A stretch of DNA of 64,000 nt from Streptomyces gilvus. GTDB lineage: Bacteria > Actinomycetota > Actinomycetes > Streptomycetales > Streptomycetaceae. Made by a program: the position numbers and the translations under genes. The DNA is taken from assembly GCF_022513565.1 (NCBI RefSeq), contig NZ_JAKWBE010000014.1:1-64000 (forward strand), read 5' to 3'. Below are positions 62,003 to 64,000 of this stretch, one piece after another. The notes under the pieces are model-generated. The model did not search any database, had not been told where the DNA came from, and saw only the letters and a list, made by a program, of their open reading frames with translations. The number at the start of each line of letters is the position of its first letter. The stretch's first letter is position 1.

Positions 62003-62176
62003 ATGCCCGGTTCCACGGACGGTTCGACGAAGACGATGGGGGTGCTCACCGTCGGCGGTCTGGTCGTGGTGACCGCCTACACGGTGGCGCTCGGCAGCAA
62101 CGGCTGGCTGTGGTTCGGCTGGGTCGTGCTGGGGCTGCTCACCCTCGGAATGATCGCCACCCGCAGCGGGACCTAG
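62003..62176 (+). CDS. Small two-helix membrane protein
   Basis: A 57-residue protein with two hydrophobic segments (MGVLTVGGLVVVTAYTVAL and LWFGWVVLGLLTLGMIA). GGAGG lies eight bases ahead of the ATG. It starts 14 bases after the kinase stop, so it is probably the last gene of the kinase operon. Function unknown; it ends two bases before the convergent sensor-kinase gene. Confidence 0.75.
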   Translation: MPGSTDGSTKTMGVLTVGGLVVVTAYTVALGSNGWLWFGWVVLGLLTLGMIATRSGT

Positions 62177-62178
62177 GC

Positions 62179-63408
62179 TCAGTCCCCGGAGAAGTCTCCC
62201 GAGAACTCCTGGGTGATCCGGCCCGCGGGGTGGACCCCCGGCTGGTACTTCGGCAGCCGGGCGGTGACCTTCATGCCCGCGCCGACGGCGGTCTCGATCA
62301 CGAGGCCGTAGTCGTCGCCGTAGACCTGGCGGAGCCGGTCGTCGACGTTGGACAGCCCGATGCCGCCCGAGGGACTGACCTCGCCGGCGAGGATGCGGCG
62401 CAGCAGGTCCGGGTCCATGCCGACGCCGTCGTCCTCGATGACGACCAGCGCCTCGGCGCCGGCGTCCTGGGCGGTGATGCTGATGTGGCTCTTGTCCGCC
62501 TTGCCCTCCAGGCCGTGTTTGACGGCGTTCTCGACGAGCGGCTGCAGACACAGGAACGGCAGGGTGACCGGCAGGACTTCCGGGGCGATCTGCAGGGTGA
62601 CGGAGAGTCGGTCACCGAAGCGGGCCCGTACCAGCGCCAAGTAGTGGTCGATGGCGTGGAGTTCGTCGGCGAGGGTGGTGAAGTCGCCGTGCCTGCGGAA
62701 CGAGTAGCGGGTGAAGTCGGCGAACTCGAGGAGGAGTTCGCGGGCGCGCTCGGGGTCGGTGCGCACGAAGGACGCGATCACCGCTAGCGAGTTGAAGATG
62801 AAGTGCGGGGAGATCTGGGCCCGAAGTGCCTTGATCTCGGCCTCGATCAGGCGGGTTCGGGACTGGTCCAGGTCCGCCAGCTCCAGTTGGACGCTCACCC
62901 AGCGGGCGACCTCGCCGGCGGCCCGGACGAGGACGGCGGACTCGCGCGGGGCGCAGGCGACGAGCGCGCCGTGCACCCGGTCGTCGACGGTGAAGGGCGC
63001 CACGACCGCCCAGCGCACCGGGCAGTCCGGCGTCTCGCACCTCAGCCGGAAGGCCTCGCCGCGGCCGGTCTCCAGGACGCCGGAGAGGCGTTCCATGATC
63101 TCGCCGCGGTGGTGGGCGCCGACGCCGTCCCAGACCAGGACCCGCTCGCGGTCGGTCAGACACAGCGCGTCCGTGCCGAGCAGGGTGCGCAGCCTGCGGG
63201 CCGACTTGCGCGCCGTCTCCTCGGTCAGCCCGGCCCGCAGCGGCGGCGCGGCGAGCGAGGCGGTGTGCAGGGTCTGGAAGGTGGCGTGCTCGACCGGGGT
63301 GCCGAGATCGCCGAGGCTGTCGGGCCGCGCGGTACGCCGCCCGATCCAGAACCCGGCGGCCAGCAGCGGCAGAACTGCCACGCACAGACCGGCCAGGAAG
63401 CCGCTCAC
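62179..63408 (-). CDS. LytS-type sensor histidine kinase
   Basis: A 409-residue histidine kinase of the LytS/His_kinase class. One N-terminal helix (FLAGLCVAVLPLLAAGFWIG) is followed by a GAF-like sensor region (about 60-200). The phospho-acceptor histidine is in ISPHFIFNSLAVIASF (about 233). The ATPase has NAVKHGLEG, VIEDDGVGMDPDLL and GGIGLSNVDDRLRQVYG. The GTG start overlaps the symporter stop (GTGA). LytS kinases normally pair with LytTR regulators; none is visible here, so the partner may lie to the right of the window. Likely controls the symporter in response to a carbon source. Confidence 0.9.
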   Translation of the reverse strand: MSGFLAGLCVAVLPLLAAGFWIGRRTARPDSLGDLGTPVEHATFQTLHTASLAAPPLRAGLTEETARKSARRLRTLLGTDALCLTDRERVLVWDGVGAHHRGEIMERLSGVLETGRGEAFRLRCETPDCPVRWAVVAPFTVDDRVHGALVACAPRESAVLVRAAGEVARWVSVQLELADLDQSRTRLIEAEIKALRAQISPHFIFNSLAVIASFVRTDPERARELLLEFADFTRYSFRRHGDFTTLADELHAIDHYLALVRARFGDRLSVTLQIAPEVLPVTLPFLCLQPLVENAVKHGLEGKADKSHISITAQDAGAEALVVIEDDGVGMDPDLLRRILAGEVSPSGGIGLSNVDDRLRQVYGDDYGLVIETAVGAGMKVTARLPKYQPGVHPAGRITQEFSGDFSGD

Positions 63409-64000
63409 GTCTTCACCTCCGTGCGGAGTTCCTCCGGGAGATGGAACCGGGCCAGGATCGCCTCCGTGCCGGCCGGTACGCGGCTCGGGGTGGCCAGGGA
63501 CACCAGGACCATGGTGAGGAAGCCCAGCGGGACCGACCAGAGTGCGGGCCAGGCCAGTAAAGCGTGTACGGGGCCCGTGCCGGGCACGTCCGCCATCGTC
63601 GCCGCCACCGCCACGAACGCCGAGCCGCCCCCGGTCAGCATTCCGGCCGCCGCGCCCGGCGGGGTGAGCCGTCGCCACCAGATGCCGAGCACCAGCAGCG
63701 GGCAGAAGGAGGAGGCGGACACCGCGAAGGCCAGCCCCACCGCGTCCGCCACCGGCAGCCCGGCCACCAGGACGCTGCCGGCCAGCGGCACGGCCATGGC
63801 GAGCACCGTGCCGAGCCGGAAGTGCCGTACCCCGCGCGAGGGCAGGACGTCCTGGGTGAGGACGCCCGCGACGGCCATGGTCAGCCCGGACGCCGTGGAC
63901 AGGAACGCGGCGAAGGCCCCGCCCGCCACCAGCGCGCCGAGCAGATCGCCGCCGACGCCGCCGATCATGCGGTCCGGCAGCAGCAGTACGGCCGCGTCCG
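63405..64000 (-). CDS. Sodium/solute symporter, acetate-permease type (partial)
   Basis: The C-terminal 198 residues of a sodium:solute symporter; the gene continues past the right edge, so its start is not seen. The visible part has the family's helices: GALVAGGAFAAFLSTASGLTMAVAGVLTQDV, VGLAFAVSASSFCPLLVLGIWW and MLTGGGSAFVAV, close to ActP-type acetate or monocarboxylate carriers. It imports a small acid with Na+ at the membrane. It is coupled by GTGA to the LytS-type kinase, which probably senses the substrate. Confidence 0.85.
   Translation of the reverse strand, partial: DAAVLLLPDRMIGGVGGDLLGALVAGGAFAAFLSTASGLTMAVAGVLTQDVLPSRGVRHFRLGTVLAMAVPLAGSVLVAGLPVADAVGLAFAVSASSFCPLLVLGIWWRRLTPPGAAAGMLTGGGSAFVAVAATMADVPGTGPVHALLAWPALWSVPLGFLTMVLVSLATPSRVPAGTEAILARFHLPEELRTEVKT

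Overview
The window reads as chromosomal DNA of a Streptomyces or very close actinomycete. It has high GC, many four-base ATGA/GTGA stop-start overlaps, GTG/TTG starts, and typical families: MurT/GatD, DUF6777 next to a Ser/Thr kinase, DUF4331, and a PucR-type regulator. I see no tRNA, rRNA, CRISPR array, transposase or integrase.

Bases 1-27,000 are accessory and partly decaying. A + strand run (422-6367) holds an MFS exporter, an exported VanX-like D,D-dipeptidase, a second D-Ala-D-Ala ligase, a LysR regulator and a GMC oxidoreductase. Next come an MFS exporter (6530-7813) with a seven-codon leader peptide and perfect hairpin ahead of it, a DUF4331/CoxIII/CoxIV-like membrane operon (8087-10676), a lectin-tailed Ser/Thr kinase divergent from an ECF sigma factor, two response-regulator-like proteins lacking obvious phosphorylation sites, and a PucR-family regulator preceded by a 39-residue ORF. 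Four copies of one 41-bp element (8008-8048, 10911-10951, 13824-13864, 17228-17268) lie ahead of the exporter, the DUF4331 operon, a LuxR-type gene and the 39-aa/PucR unit. Each has a LysR-type dyad plus a third half-site that abuts a possible -35. A LysR gene cut off after its DNA-binding domain lies beside the third copy. Remnants of a lectin domain, an EamA transporter and an NmrA-like protein, and a frameshifted FG-GAP protein, mark this part as rearranged.

Bases 19,000-34,600 hold an enterochelin-esterase-like hydrolase, a STAS protein, the pcaF-pcaI-pcaJ lower beta-ketoadipate operon with its divergent LysR regulator, a membrane metallophosphoesterase, and a - strand sugar-utilisation operon (DeoR/LacI hybrid regulator, binding protein, two permeases, 2-hydroxyacid dehydrogenase, DUF2264 protein).

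Bases 34,700-64,000 are more core-like: pyruvate carboxylase, a deletion remnant of an isoquinoline-oxidoreductase-type enzyme, acyl-CoA dehydrogenase units with palindromic operators, an ATP-dependent DNA ligase coupled to a Nudix protein, an aldehyde dehydrogenase, peptide deformylase, MurT/GatD (lipid II amidation), 6-phosphofructokinase, a CtaG-like protein, a DUF6777 lipoprotein next to a transmembrane Ser/Thr kinase, and a LytS-type sensor kinase coupled to a sodium/solute symporter that runs off the right edge.
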